Origin: Ruegeria sp. SCSIO 43209
GTDB lineage: Bacteria; Pseudomonadota; Alphaproteobacteria; Rhodobacterales; Rhodobacteraceae
Direction of reading: 5' to 3'
NCBI RefSeq assembly: GCF_019904295.1
Contig: NZ_CP065362.1
Span: 447,667-511,666 of the forward strand
DNA length: 64,000 nt
Part shown: in pieces, positions 27,906-36,247 of the stretch
Layout: every line of letters starts with the position of its first letter
Position numbering within the stretch: the first letter of the stretch is position 1
Made by a program: the position numbers and the translations under genes
The notes under the pieces: model-generated
What the model saw: the letters and a program-made list of their open reading frames with translations, nothing else
Told to the model about the DNA's origin: nothing
Databases searched by the model: none

Positions 27906-28013
27906 CCGGCTTATCCAGTTTCCGCACACCTATTCATCGGTGGGTTTCACAGTTATCTGGAATCGCACCACCCTTGTACGCAGCAATAAGTAAACCACGT
28001 CAGATGGCTGACT

Positions 28014-28304
28014 TTATATCATCAGATCGTCGTTCGATTTTCTAGCTTTCACGCAAGCGGGCCAACGGTCTTTGCCAGTCCATGTCTGGAATGGTTTGTC
28101 AGAGTTGGCGTTTTTTTTGGGACGGCCTTTTACGTAGTTTCGGCATTGCAAAACACTTTGCTCATCGGTGCTAAACATGCGGAAGTTGATCACCTGTAGC
28201 CTGAAAGAAGCGCGCTTCTGGGTGGGATATGTCAATTCGATGCGCCAACATGCAAGGCAATCGAAACGCGTCTTTGGAAGATCTGCGCGACACTGTTCAC
28301 CCAC
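28014..28304 (-). CDS. Hypothetical small protein (doubtful)
   Basis: A 96-residue frame with a GTG start; it stays open upstream for another ~20 codons without an ATG. It contains several cysteines (FDCLACWRIEL and LQCRNYV), a basic stretch GRPKKNA and no membrane segment. No family is recognised and no ribosome site is visible, so it may be a decayed gene or chance. It lies in an otherwise empty 560-base gap between the TPR regulator and the lipoprotein. Confidence 0.3.
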   Translation of the reverse strand: MGEQCRADLPKTRFDCLACWRIELTYPTQKRASFRLQVINFRMFSTDEQSVLQCRNYVKGRPKKNANSDKPFQTWTGKDRWPACVKARKSNDDLMI

Positions 28305-28471
28305 CCAATCAGGCCGGTTTCTTTAACTGTTACAACTGAAACGTTTATTCGGCATTAGAGCACTCCTTCTCTGGTCAGAATTTACCCCAAATTACGAATT
28401 CTGTTCGGACCCTTTTCTGAGTCACGGCCAAGGCCCCGTTCGATAAACCACTGAGTAATCTGCAGCCATTA

Positions 28472-28825
28472 CTAGCCCACCACACCGTGACCACGCACCT
28501 GCATGCAGTTCACAAGCACATGACGCCGCGCCATTTCGTCATTGTACTGGCCGCGCACAGATCCGACTATGCCACCTGCGATCGCACCTCCGATGACATC
28601 TTCCTTCTCGCCAACAACCCAACCAGTAACCGCGCCATCAATAGCGCCGAACGTAGCATCCATTTTACGCTGCCCAGGATTGAAACTCGCGGCCATCAAT
28701 CGGCATTCAGCCTCATCTGTGTAGAAGGTCGCATTCCTGGTTCCGTCAACCATCAGTGGCTTCTGCATCGGGTACTGAGTGCATGCGGTAAGACTGATGA
28801 GAGCAACAAAAATGAACTTTTTCAT
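28472..28825 (-). CDS. Small glycine-zipper lipoprotein
   Basis: A 117-residue protein with a lipoprotein signal: MKKFIFVALISLTAC with lipobox LTAC, so Cys15 would be acylated after cleavage. The middle carries alternating Gly/Ala (GAIDGAVTGWVVG and GGAIAGGIVGSVRG), the glycine-zipper pattern of small outer-membrane lipoproteins, and the C-terminus has one further Cys in VNCMQVRG. GAAAGGAAAG just upstream supports the ATG. It may insert in or brace the envelope; the exact role is unknown. Confidence 0.75.
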   Translation of the reverse strand: MKKFIFVALISLTACTQYPMQKPLMVDGTRNATFYTDEAECRLMAASFNPGQRKMDATFGAIDGAVTGWVVGEKEDVIGGAIAGGIVGSVRGQYNDEMARRHVLVNCMQVRGHGVVG

Positions 28826-29166
28826 CGCAGCTTTCCTTTCGGGAATCGAAGTAATTGCTTGGCGTACGCGCTAAACTTGCCTGCCTAGGCAGATCTCATT
28901 TAGGAAGTTTACGATTGTCGAAAAATAGCCCCGCCATTTTACGCAGCGTAAAATTGCATTTGTTTCGCTGGCTCGGTCGCAAACTTCTCTGGCGCATGAA
29001 TACAGCGCCTTTCTTGCGCAGCTAAGTTGGCTAACTAGGCAACTAGATTAACGCGAAAAAACCGTCGGCCCAGCATGCCGAAGGCGTGACGGCACGCAGA
29101 CGCGTAGGGCTGCGGCACAAGAAAGTCGGCGGCCCGAAAGTCCTTTTTCAATTTTTATAGGGTCTT
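28826..29166. promoter_or_regulatory. Non-coding gap with two palindromes upstream of the lipoprotein gene
   Basis: Between the acyl-CoA dehydrogenase 3' end and the lipoprotein start. It holds a perfect 12-bp palindrome CTGCCTAGGCAG (28881-28892) and a perfect 19-bp palindrome ATTTTACGC-A-GCGTAAAAT (28936-28954), both on the lipoprotein's promoter side and suited to dimeric regulators. No gene seen. Confidence 0.45.
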
Positions 29167-30384
29167 CTATTCAGCCGCGTAACGCTCCATGTCGGCAAGG
29201 CGCGAATATCCGTCCCGCGTCTGTGGTGTTTTAATGCCTAGAATATTTCCGGCGATTTGGGTCCGGAGAATCTGTGCGGTCCCGCCGCCGATAGTGAACA
29301 TGCGCACATCGCGATACATCCGCTCCAGAGGTTCACGATCGCTGTAGCCGCGCGCGCCGAACATCTGCAGCGCATCGCTGACCACCTTAATAGCCATCTC
29401 GGACGCAAAAAGCTTGGCGCGGGCGGCCATGGTCATATCGGGATACTGACTGCCGTTTGGGCCACGCGATCGTGCCGCTTCATGGAGCAGCAGCCTAGCT
29501 GCATGAACTTTCGTGTCCATATCGGCCAGCATCCATTGAAGCCCCTGGAATTCTGCAAGCGGGCGCCCGAACTGTTCACGTTGAACGAGGTAGCGTTTTG
29601 CATGTTCAAGTGCCCCTGCCGCAACACCCATAGCAACTGCTCCCGCACCGACGCGTTGCGAATTGTAAGCGTTCATCAGGTCGGCAAAGCCACGCTTCAA
29701 TCCTGAAGGCGGTTTGACCAGCCATTTCTCGTTGATCTCGACATTTTCGAACCGCAATTCTGCTTCGGGCATACCGCAAAGGCCCATCGTGTATTCGCGA
29801 CCCACCACGGTGAACCCCTTGGGCGTATCTCCTGACATCGGATCGGCAAACAGAATGAAACCGCCAATCCCCTGATCGGCGCCTGCCTCATCGAGCACGC
29901 GGGCAAAGATCAGGTACAGCTTCGAGACCCCTCCACCAGTGATCCAATGCTTGGACCCGTTGAGGATGTATGTGCGACCCTGTTTCCGCGCGGTAGTCTG
30001 CATATCGGTCGCGGCACTTCCCGAGTCAGGTTCGGTTATGCAGATCGCAGGCTTATCTCCTGCCAGGACATGCTGAGCACAAAAAGCCTTCTGCTCGTCA
30101 TTGCCGTACCCCATGACCGCACTGATGCCACCCATGTTGCCCTCGACAACGATGCGGGCGGTCAGGGTGCAGGCTTTTGCGATCTCTTCGACCACCATGG
30201 TGACGTCCAAAAAACTCGCGCCCTGCCCACCATATTTCTTTGCAATGGTCATACCCATGATGCCAGCATCGGCCAATTCGCCAACATTCTGCCAGCAATA
30301 CCTGCGCGATCTGTCCCAATCTGCGGCACGTTTCTCAAATTCTGGGGCCAGTTCTTTCGCAACGTTCACAAGCGGATGCGGCAT
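29167..30384 (-). CDS. Acyl-CoA dehydrogenase family protein
   Basis: A 405-residue flavoenzyme of the acyl-CoA dehydrogenase family, which introduces a 2,3 double bond into an acyl-CoA using FAD and passes electrons to ETF. Family blocks are ICITEPDSGSAATDMQTTA, YILNGSKHWITGGG (FAD/substrate contact), RVGAGAVAMGVAAGALEHA, QMFGARGYSDREPLERMYRD, and the terminal RDVRMFTIGGGTAQILRTQIA. The nearest LysR gene is divergent with a 95-base spacer that contains a LysR-type site, so it is probably controlled by that regulator. Chain length or branching preference cannot be told. Confidence 0.9.
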   Translation of the reverse strand: MPHPLVNVAKELAPEFEKRAADWDRSRRYCWQNVGELADAGIMGMTIAKKYGGQGASFLDVTMVVEEIAKACTLTARIVVEGNMGGISAVMGYGNDEQKAFCAQHVLAGDKPAICITEPDSGSAATDMQTTARKQGRTYILNGSKHWITGGGVSKLYLIFARVLDEAGADQGIGGFILFADPMSGDTPKGFTVVGREYTMGLCGMPEAELRFENVEINEKWLVKPPSGLKRGFADLMNAYNSQRVGAGAVAMGVAAGALEHAKRYLVQREQFGRPLAEFQGLQWMLADMDTKVHAARLLLHEAARSRGPNGSQYPDMTMAARAKLFASEMAIKVVSDALQMFGARGYSDREPLERMYRDVRMFTIGGGTAQILRTQIAGNILGIKTPQTRDGYSRLADMERYAAE

Positions 30385-30448
30385 GCGTGTCCCTCGTCTC
30401 TGTTTCTTAACAGAATACGCTTGCAGTAATACAACACAATCGAATAAA

Positions 30449-30467
30449 ATTGGATATCTAATCCAAT
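30449..30467. promoter_or_regulatory. Candidate LysR-type binding site
   Basis: ATTGGAT-ATCTA-ATCCAAT is a perfect 7-bp inverted repeat with a 5-base spacer and contains the T-N11-A pattern of LysR sites. It lies 12 bases before the LysR start and 65 from the divergent acyl-CoA dehydrogenase. Confidence 0.6.
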
Positions 30468-30479
30468 ATACCTTAACTT

Positions 30480-31364
30480 ATGCAGACACGTTCTCTCAGA
30501 ACCCTCATACGGGTCTCGAATGTCGGCTCCTTTGCGAAAGCGGCCGAGCAGCAAAACATGACATTGTCTGCACTTTCAATGCAGATGAAGGCGCTTGAGG
30601 CGGAGCTTGGCGTTGACCTCTTTGACCGCACCGTACGACCACCGCGACTTACGCCAATCGGCCGGAGCGTCGTCGAGGCATCGATCCCGCTCCTGCAGCA
30701 CGAAGACAGCCTTCTCAAAATCTGTCGCCCGACGAACACGCTTGTCGGGCATTTCCGAATAGGATTTGTCACAACTGCTGCCGTTCGCTTGCTGCCGAAC
30801 TTCCTGAACAACGCAAAACGTCAAGCACCGCAAGCGACCTTCTCATTCGAAACCGGCCTGTCCAAGGTTCTACAAGAAAAGGTTGTAAGCGGTCAGCTTG
30901 ATGCCGCCCTTCTTACAGATGCAGAAGGTGTTCCTGACACGCTTGCGGACAAGGTGCTTCGAGAGGAACCCTTTGCCTTTGCAGCCCATAAGAAATTGCT
31001 GAAAGATGGCCTCGCGGGTTTATTGAATGCGCAGCCCTTCTTTCATTTTATGCCCGACACCGGGATTGGAAAACTCATTGCTGGAGAGATGCTTAAGCAC
31101 AAAAGACCGAAGGGTTCCGAAACCATTGTCCTTGATAACCTTGAAGCGATTATGGAATGTGTTTCGGCAGGCCTGGGATTTACGCTTCTGCCTGTCCCCG
31201 ATGTTTTGCGGTACCGGTCTGACGACGTCAAAAGTATTTGTCTCCCACAATCGTCGGCTCGGAAACTTGTTCTTGCGACCGTGCGCAAGGGCGCGCTGGC
31301 TGGAAGTGAGGCGATGCTTGCCGCGCTATTCTCGACAGGCGAGGCCGTCGCTGCGGGCGAATAA
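30480..31364 (+). CDS. LysR-family transcriptional regulator
   Basis: A 294-residue LysR regulator: winged helix at residues 1-60 (TLIRVSNVGSFAKAAEQQNM, LSALSMQMKALEAELGVDLF) and a C-terminal periplasmic-binding-like effector domain (HFRIGFVTTAAVRLLPNFL). It is divergent from the acyl-CoA dehydrogenase, with a LysR-type palindrome between them, so it probably controls that gene and itself. The effector is unknown. Confidence 0.9.
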   Translation: MQTRSLRTLIRVSNVGSFAKAAEQQNMTLSALSMQMKALEAELGVDLFDRTVRPPRLTPIGRSVVEASIPLLQHEDSLLKICRPTNTLVGHFRIGFVTTAAVRLLPNFLNNAKRQAPQATFSFETGLSKVLQEKVVSGQLDAALLTDAEGVPDTLADKVLREEPFAFAAHKKLLKDGLAGLLNAQPFFHFMPDTGIGKLIAGEMLKHKRPKGSETIVLDNLEAIMECVSAGLGFTLLPVPDVLRYRSDDVKSICLPQSSARKLVLATVRKGALAGSEAMLAALFSTGEAVAAGE

Positions 31365-31651
31365 GAAACACCTTTCCTGCACTCGCGGCTTCGGCTGGAT
31401 CGACTAAGGTCTTGAAACCCTCTTTTGGGTTCACGCAAGAACGACCGGAACCGGCCTTGGATAAACCGTTTAGATGCTGCGATGCAGCCTGTCTAACTAG
31501 CCACTCGCTACGGGAGCGATGGCCGCGTTCACGGGAACTCATAAATCGCGGAACAGATCAGGCTATTGCAATTGTAATAGGCGTGTCCGCCTCGTGCATT
31601 TCTCCAAACTGGCGCCGTGATGTCTTAAGGCGCGCTTGACCAATATTGGGA

Positions 31652-32563
31652 TCATGTTTCCCAAGGTGGATTTGAGCCAATCTCTGCGATCAGAAAATCC
31701 ATGAATACCCGAACTTTGGGGGATAATACGTTGGACTTGGGATAGATAAGCCATAGTACATTGTCTTCCGTAGCCTCAAAATCTGGCAGAATTTGCATCA
31801 ACCGGCCCGATTTCAGGTGATCATACACGCTCCACAGTGCGTTCAGGGATATTCCGGCGCCGGCCAGAGTGGCGCAGACCTGGCTTTGGCCGTCGTCGAT
31901 GATCAATTGACCCTTGGCCATCGCTGGATCAAATGTGGCTTTCTCACCTGCCTTTCCCGTTAGCGTGCGCAAGTGGCGATTTTGGAAAGCGATCAGGTGG
32001 TGGCTTTTCAGATCGGCAGGTGTTTTGGGTGTGCCGTATGTGTCAAGATAGTGCGGCGCGGCGCACAGTATGCGTCGGTCATCAGCCAATTTTCGGCCTT
32101 TCAGACTGGTGTCGACAAGCGGCGCATTTCTTAGTGCAAGATCGTAACTCCCCTCGATAAGATCGAACTGCATATCCGACAGGCGCAAATCGAGCGTCAG
32201 ATCGGGGTGCTGTTGAAGAAATTTCGGCAGGATTGGAGCAATGTAGAGCTGAGCAAAGGTGCTGGGCGCAGCGAAGCGCAATGTACCGCGGATGGTCGCT
32301 GTTTGTTTGCCCAACGCCGTAAGTGCTGCCTCTTCCTGCGCAATAATCTCTCGGGCGAAGGGCAGGAAATCGGCACCTTCAACAGACAGCGACACCTTGC
32401 GCGTTGTGCGATGTAACAGTTCGGAACCCAGGCTTTGCTCCAACTTGGCAAGCTTTGCGCTCGAGACAGCTGGAGCCATGCCCAAAGCGCGCCCCGCCGC
32501 ACTGATGTTCAGCCTTTCTGCCGCCGCTACAAACAATCTCAGCGCGTCTGTATCAAGCCCCAT
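31652..32563 (-). CDS. LysR-family transcriptional regulator
   Basis: A 303-residue LysR regulator: helix-turn-helix in residues 1-60 (LFVAAAERLNISAAGRALGM, APAVSSAKLAKLEQSLGSEL) and an effector domain beginning RGTLRFAAPSTFAQLY. I chose the ATG at 32563 (MGLDTDALRLF), as eight upstream residues from a start at 32587 are not family-like. It is divergent from the oxidoreductase operon at 32671-37234 and most likely regulates it. Confidence 0.9.
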   Translation of the reverse strand: MGLDTDALRLFVAAAERLNISAAGRALGMAPAVSSAKLAKLEQSLGSELLHRTTRKVSLSVEGADFLPFAREIIAQEEAALTALGKQTATIRGTLRFAAPSTFAQLYIAPILPKFLQQHPDLTLDLRLSDMQFDLIEGSYDLALRNAPLVDTSLKGRKLADDRRILCAAPHYLDTYGTPKTPADLKSHHLIAFQNRHLRTLTGKAGEKATFDPAMAKGQLIIDDGQSQVCATLAGAGISLNALWSVYDHLKSGRLMQILPDFEATEDNVLWLIYPKSNVLSPKVRVFMDFLIAEIGSNPPWET

Positions 32564-32586
32564 TATATCGCAAACCCGAATTATCA

Positions 32587-32643
32587 ATCCATGAATGGGC
32601 AGTTTATACGCAAATAGATTAGCGTTAAATCCCCTTCATGGAT
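32587..32643. promoter_or_regulatory. Widely spaced inverted repeat in the LysR/operon intergenic region
   Basis: ATCCATGAA (32587-32595) and TTCATGGAT (32635-32643) are perfect 9-bp arms separated by 39 bases, flanking the space where the divergent promoters must lie. Paired sites of this sort would suit a LysR tetramer that bends the DNA. Confidence 0.45.
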
Positions 32644-32670
32644 GCAACTCGGCATGGGAAGGAGACGCAG

Positions 32671-33447
32671 ATGACGCGAACAGCCACAGTCAACTACCAC
32701 GTTCACAAGCCCTGGCGGCAAGCCTTTGAATTAGATGCAGGCGGGATTGCTGGTAATTTGATTTCGCCCGAACTGGCCAGCACGGCTGTTGCATTGACAG
32801 ATGCCCGCACCACGAGCAACACAGTTACATTTGCGTCTGATGCTGTTGAGTTCGCGCTGCTGGAAACGCAGGTACAAGATTTTACCGGCGAGGTCTGGAA
32901 ACCGACATACGATGCGGAACTAACGGCAATGCTCTCGAACAAGTTAGGTGCGCGCGAGGTTGTGGTTTTTGATCACACGATTCGGATGGATGACCCAGGA
33001 GCGACGCGCAAACCCGCGCGCAACGTCCACAGTGACTATAGCAAGGACGGAGCCGAACAGCGGCTTGTCGATCTTTTGGGTGCCGAGGCCGCAGCCGAGT
33101 GGGCGCGCGGTCACTATGCTTTTGTTAATGTGTGGCGCCCTGTGGATCATCCTATCAACTCAGCACCCCTGGGCTTTGTTCGCCCGTCATCAGTTGAACC
33201 GTCTGATTGGATTTTGCTGGACCTGATCTATCCCGACCGCAATGGGCAAATAATGGGGCTGGTAGGAAACCCCAGGCATGAGTGGATTTATCAGTCGAAG
33301 ATGACGCCGGATGAGGTCGCGATCTTCAACATCTATGACAATCGAGGTGCTCCGTCGATCGCGCATAGTGCGCTTGATATGGTCGAAGATTCAAACGTCA
33401 ACACCATTCGCAAAAGCATCGAGAGCCGCACCTTGGTGCGCTATTAA
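32671..33447 (+). CDS. CmcJ/NvfI-family oxidoreductase
   Basis: A 258-residue protein of the CmcJ/NvfI family (fungal and bacterial relatives include 2-oxoglutarate-type oxygenases and the cephamycin CmcJ). Family blocks are VVVFDHTIRM, ARNVHSDYS (likely metal His and Asp), YAFVNVWRPVDHPI and WIYQSKMTPDEVAIFNIYD. GGGAAGGAGA lies 6 bases before the ATG at 32671, deciding against an ATG at 32638. It is the first gene of the LysR-linked operon. Activity is inferred from family only. Confidence 0.82.
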   Translation: MTRTATVNYHVHKPWRQAFELDAGGIAGNLISPELASTAVALTDARTTSNTVTFASDAVEFALLETQVQDFTGEVWKPTYDAELTAMLSNKLGAREVVVFDHTIRMDDPGATRKPARNVHSDYSKDGAEQRLVDLLGAEAAAEWARGHYAFVNVWRPVDHPINSAPLGFVRPSSVEPSDWILLDLIYPDRNGQIMGLVGNPRHEWIYQSKMTPDEVAIFNIYDNRGAPSIAHSALDMVEDSNVNTIRKSIESRTLVRY

Positions 33448-33460
33448 AGGAGAGCCGGAC

Positions 33461-34426
33461 ATGTTGGATAAAATGCAGCCTGCTGATTTTGCCCAAATCA
33501 ACGTGGCCTATAACCGGGTATTTCGACCGGGACGGCTAAGCGTTGGCCTTGTGTTGCCGCTCGAAGCATATGCAGTCGGTGCAGAGCCGACGCTTCGGGA
33601 TCATCTGGAAGCGGCTCGGAAAGCGGAGAACCTCGGGTTTGCATCACTTTGGCTGCGCGACGTGCCATTTAACGTTCCAAGCTTTGGTGATGCAGGACAG
33701 ATTTTCGATCCATTTGTCTATCTGGGTGCGCTTGCTGCGGTGACGGACCGAATTGCCCTTGGAACGGCGAGCGTGATCCTGCCATTGCGTCACCCCGCTC
33801 ATGTAGCCAAGGCGGCGGCGAGCGCGGATGTGCTCTCGGGCGGACGGTTGCTCTTGGGTGTAGCCTCCGGGGACCGGCCTGAGGAGTATCCGGCTATGAA
33901 CCAGAGCTATGATGACCGCGGGGCACGTTTCCGCGACAGCTTTGACTACATCCGCGCCGTTGGATTGGACTATCCCGAGCGTGAAAGTGCGCAGGGTACG
34001 CTGTCTGGCGGGATTGACCTGCTGCCAAAGCCGCATGGGACCCGCCTGCCGATGATTATTACGGGTGGTAGCCAGCAATCCCCCGATTGGGTGGCGCAGA
34101 ACGGCGATGGTTGGATGACCTATCCGCGCAATGCGACTGCTCAAAGGCAGGTTATTGCGGACTATCGGAGGCGCGGGAAGGAAGCGGGCCAGCCAGACAA
34201 GCCTGTCATGCAATCCCTGTATATCGATGTCGTTGCCGATCACGCCGCACCACCGCGCCCGATCCATCTTGGGTTTCAGTCTGGCACCGATTTCCTGCGT
34301 AGCTATCTACGTGAAATAGAAACGCTTGGGGTCAATCACGTTGCACTGAACCTACGGTTCAATCAAGCGCCCATCGATACGACCCTCGAACACTTGGCAG
34401 ATACCGTACTGCCCGACTTTTCCTAA
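33461..34426 (+). CDS. Luciferase-like (LLM class) flavin-dependent oxidoreductase
   Basis: A 321-residue TIM-barrel flavoprotein of the bacterial-luciferase class, which uses reduced FMN or F420-type flavin for mono-oxygenation. Blocks are RLSVGLVLPLEAY at the N-terminus, LGFASLWLRDVPF, RIALGTASVILPLRHPAHVAKA and GRLLLGVASGDRPEEY. A much longer frame from 33311 overlaps the previous gene; AAAGGAGAGCC before 33461 fixes the start. It lies 13 bases after the CmcJ-like gene and needs a flavin reductase partner, for which the last gene of the operon is a weak candidate. Confidence 0.87.
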   Translation: MLDKMQPADFAQINVAYNRVFRPGRLSVGLVLPLEAYAVGAEPTLRDHLEAARKAENLGFASLWLRDVPFNVPSFGDAGQIFDPFVYLGALAAVTDRIALGTASVILPLRHPAHVAKAAASADVLSGGRLLLGVASGDRPEEYPAMNQSYDDRGARFRDSFDYIRAVGLDYPERESAQGTLSGGIDLLPKPHGTRLPMIITGGSQQSPDWVAQNGDGWMTYPRNATAQRQVIADYRRRGKEAGQPDKPVMQSLYIDVVADHAAPPRPIHLGFQSGTDFLRSYLREIETLGVNHVALNLRFNQAPIDTTLEHLADTVLPDFS

Positions 34427-34438
34427 AGGATCAGATCA

Positions 34439-35227
34439 ATGACCAAGACTATACTCATTACAGGTTCAACCGACGGCATTGGTTTGCTCACGGCAAAGAA
34501 GCTGGCCGCCGATGGACACAAAGTACTTCTGCATGGACGCAGTACCTCCAAATTGGACAGCGCTGCCACCGACGTCGGCGGCTATGTCGAAACTTATACC
34601 GCTGATTTGAGCGATCTGTCCGCAGTGCGAGAACTGGCTGAAAGCGTAAAGGCCAAACATGACAAACTGGACGTGTTAATCAACAATGCAGGTGTGCTGA
34701 AAGCTCCGCAAACTGTGCTTGCGAATGGGCAGGACATCCGCTTTGTCGTCAACACACTCGCACCCTATTTGCTCACAGAATTGCTGATGCCCATCATTCC
34801 CGCCGACGGGCGCGTCGTGAACCTGTCATCGGCAGCGCAGGCCCCGGTGAATATAAATGCACTGGAGGGCAGTGTTCCGCTGGCTGATATGGAGGCTTAT
34901 GCGCAAAGCAAGCTGGCGATCACCATCTGGACCCGGGAATGGGCCAAATCTCTGCCCGATGCACCCGTCATGGTCGCGGTAAATCCGGGATCGCTGTTGG
35001 CCTCAAAGATGGTGAAAGAAGGATTCGGCCTAGCCGGGAACGATATGAACATCGGCGCTGATATCCTGATTGACGCAGCATTGGGTGATCGGTTCGCTGA
35101 TGCGTCAGGTGCCTATTTTGACAATGACAGCGGTGCCTTCGCGAATCCACATGCCGCAGCACTAGACAAAGCACATGTTGCCGACGTCATGAACTCGATC
35201 AGAGGTTTGATTAACCAGACCAACTGA
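34439..35227 (+). CDS. Short-chain dehydrogenase/reductase
   Basis: A 262-residue SDR: cofactor motif TGSTDGIG at residues 8-15, NNAG in LDVLINNAGVL, catalytic Ser in VVNLSSAAQ and Tyr-x-x-x-Lys in EAYAQSKLAI. It oxidises a hydroxyl or reduces a carbonyl with NAD(P)(H). It is 12 bases from the LLM gene in the same operon. The C-terminal half (ASKMVKEGFGL) is like the retinol-dehydrogenase/WW-oxidoreductase group. Confidence 0.9.
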   Translation: MTKTILITGSTDGIGLLTAKKLAADGHKVLLHGRSTSKLDSAATDVGGYVETYTADLSDLSAVRELAESVKAKHDKLDVLINNAGVLKAPQTVLANGQDIRFVVNTLAPYLLTELLMPIIPADGRVVNLSSAAQAPVNINALEGSVPLADMEAYAQSKLAITIWTREWAKSLPDAPVMVAVNPGSLLASKMVKEGFGLAGNDMNIGADILIDAALGDRFADASGAYFDNDSGAFANPHAAALDKAHVADVMNSIRGLINQTN

Positions 35228-35318
35228 CCCGCGCTGCACTAAATCCAGACGCGCTTCCAACTTTAACCTCCCTTACCCCTCGCGCGTGCCGCGTCGAGGC
35301 CCAAGAAAGGACTGTCTG

Positions 35319-36164
35319 ATGAAATATGAGAACTTTCAAACCTTTGACGTTGCTGTTGAAAACGGCATCGCAACAGTCACATTCAACTTTGGCACCGTAA
35401 ACGTGCAAGGCCAGGAAATGCTGGCCGACCTCAACAGTCTGGCCATGCGGCTAGAGCGAGACCGCGAAACCAAGGTCGTGATCTTTCAATCCGCCAACCC
35501 GGAAATCTGGGTCTGCCACTACGATACCGAGCTGCTCAAGGATATGTCGACTGAGGCCGTATCCCGCGAGGACGCACAGCTTTTGGACCTTCAATCGGTC
35601 TGCGAGCGGATCAGCAAGGTGCCACAAGCCACCATCGCAAAGCTGGAAGGGTTCGCACGTGGTGGCGGACACGAGTTGGCGTTGGCGCTCGACATGCGAT
35701 TTGCGGCGCGGGGTAAGTACAAGTTCATGCAGATGGAAGTTGGAATGGGCATCCTGCCTTGCGGCGGCGGTGCTTCGCGCATGGCACGTCAAACCGGCCT
35801 TGGAAAAGCGCTTGAGATCATCCTGAGCGCACAAGACTACGATGCGGATGATGCAGAACGTCTGGGCACCATAAACAAGGCTTTGGAGCCAGATGAGATT
35901 GGCCCGTATGTGACAGCGCTCGCCGAGCGGATCGCAAAATTCCCGGCAGAGTCGATCAATGCCTGCAAGCAGATGGTCTATGAATCCATTGACAAACCAA
36001 TTGATGAAGCGCTGAAGGCCGAAGCCTATTGGCTGTATCAGGCCACAAGCAAAACCCCGGCGGTCAAACGGTTCACCATCGCGGATGAACAGGGTCTGGA
36101 ACACGACATCGAAAACCAGCGCAAGTGGGGCGATCTGGTTATGCAGGTTCAGGATATCAACTGA
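35319..36164 (+). CDS. Enoyl-CoA hydratase/isomerase family protein
   Basis: A 281-residue crotonase-fold protein. The oxyanion-hole segment is KLEGFARGGGHELALALDMRFA, and a second conserved block reads MEVGMGILPCGGGASRMARQ. Family members hydrate, isomerise or hydrolyse acyl-CoAs. AAGAAAGGA upstream supports the ATG at 35319. It lies 91 bases after the SDR; the presence of a CoA-type enzyme suggests that the pathway passes through a thioester or that this member acts on a non-CoA substrate. Confidence 0.86.
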   Translation: MKYENFQTFDVAVENGIATVTFNFGTVNVQGQEMLADLNSLAMRLERDRETKVVIFQSANPEIWVCHYDTELLKDMSTEAVSREDAQLLDLQSVCERISKVPQATIAKLEGFARGGGHELALALDMRFAARGKYKFMQMEVGMGILPCGGGASRMARQTGLGKALEIILSAQDYDADDAERLGTINKALEPDEIGPYVTALAERIAKFPAESINACKQMVYESIDKPIDEALKAEAYWLYQATSKTPAVKRFTIADEQGLEHDIENQRKWGDLVMQVQDIN

Positions 36165-36247
36165 TCCGTCCTCCAACACAATGATCACGTCAGGCGTGCG
36201 CTGTTCAAAGCCGCGCCTGACACTTCGTCAAAAAAAGGAATATCCCA

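Noticed and set aside
17116..29035. Similar ~23-base segments at 17116-17138 and 29013-29035 (both near CAGCT-x-AG-x-TGGCTAAC)
   Set aside because: About four mismatches and no shared context; could be chance or very old repeats.
31400..31651. Short plus-strand frame between the two LysR genes
   Set aside because: No ribosome site, no similarity that I recognise, and poor composition; treated as non-coding.
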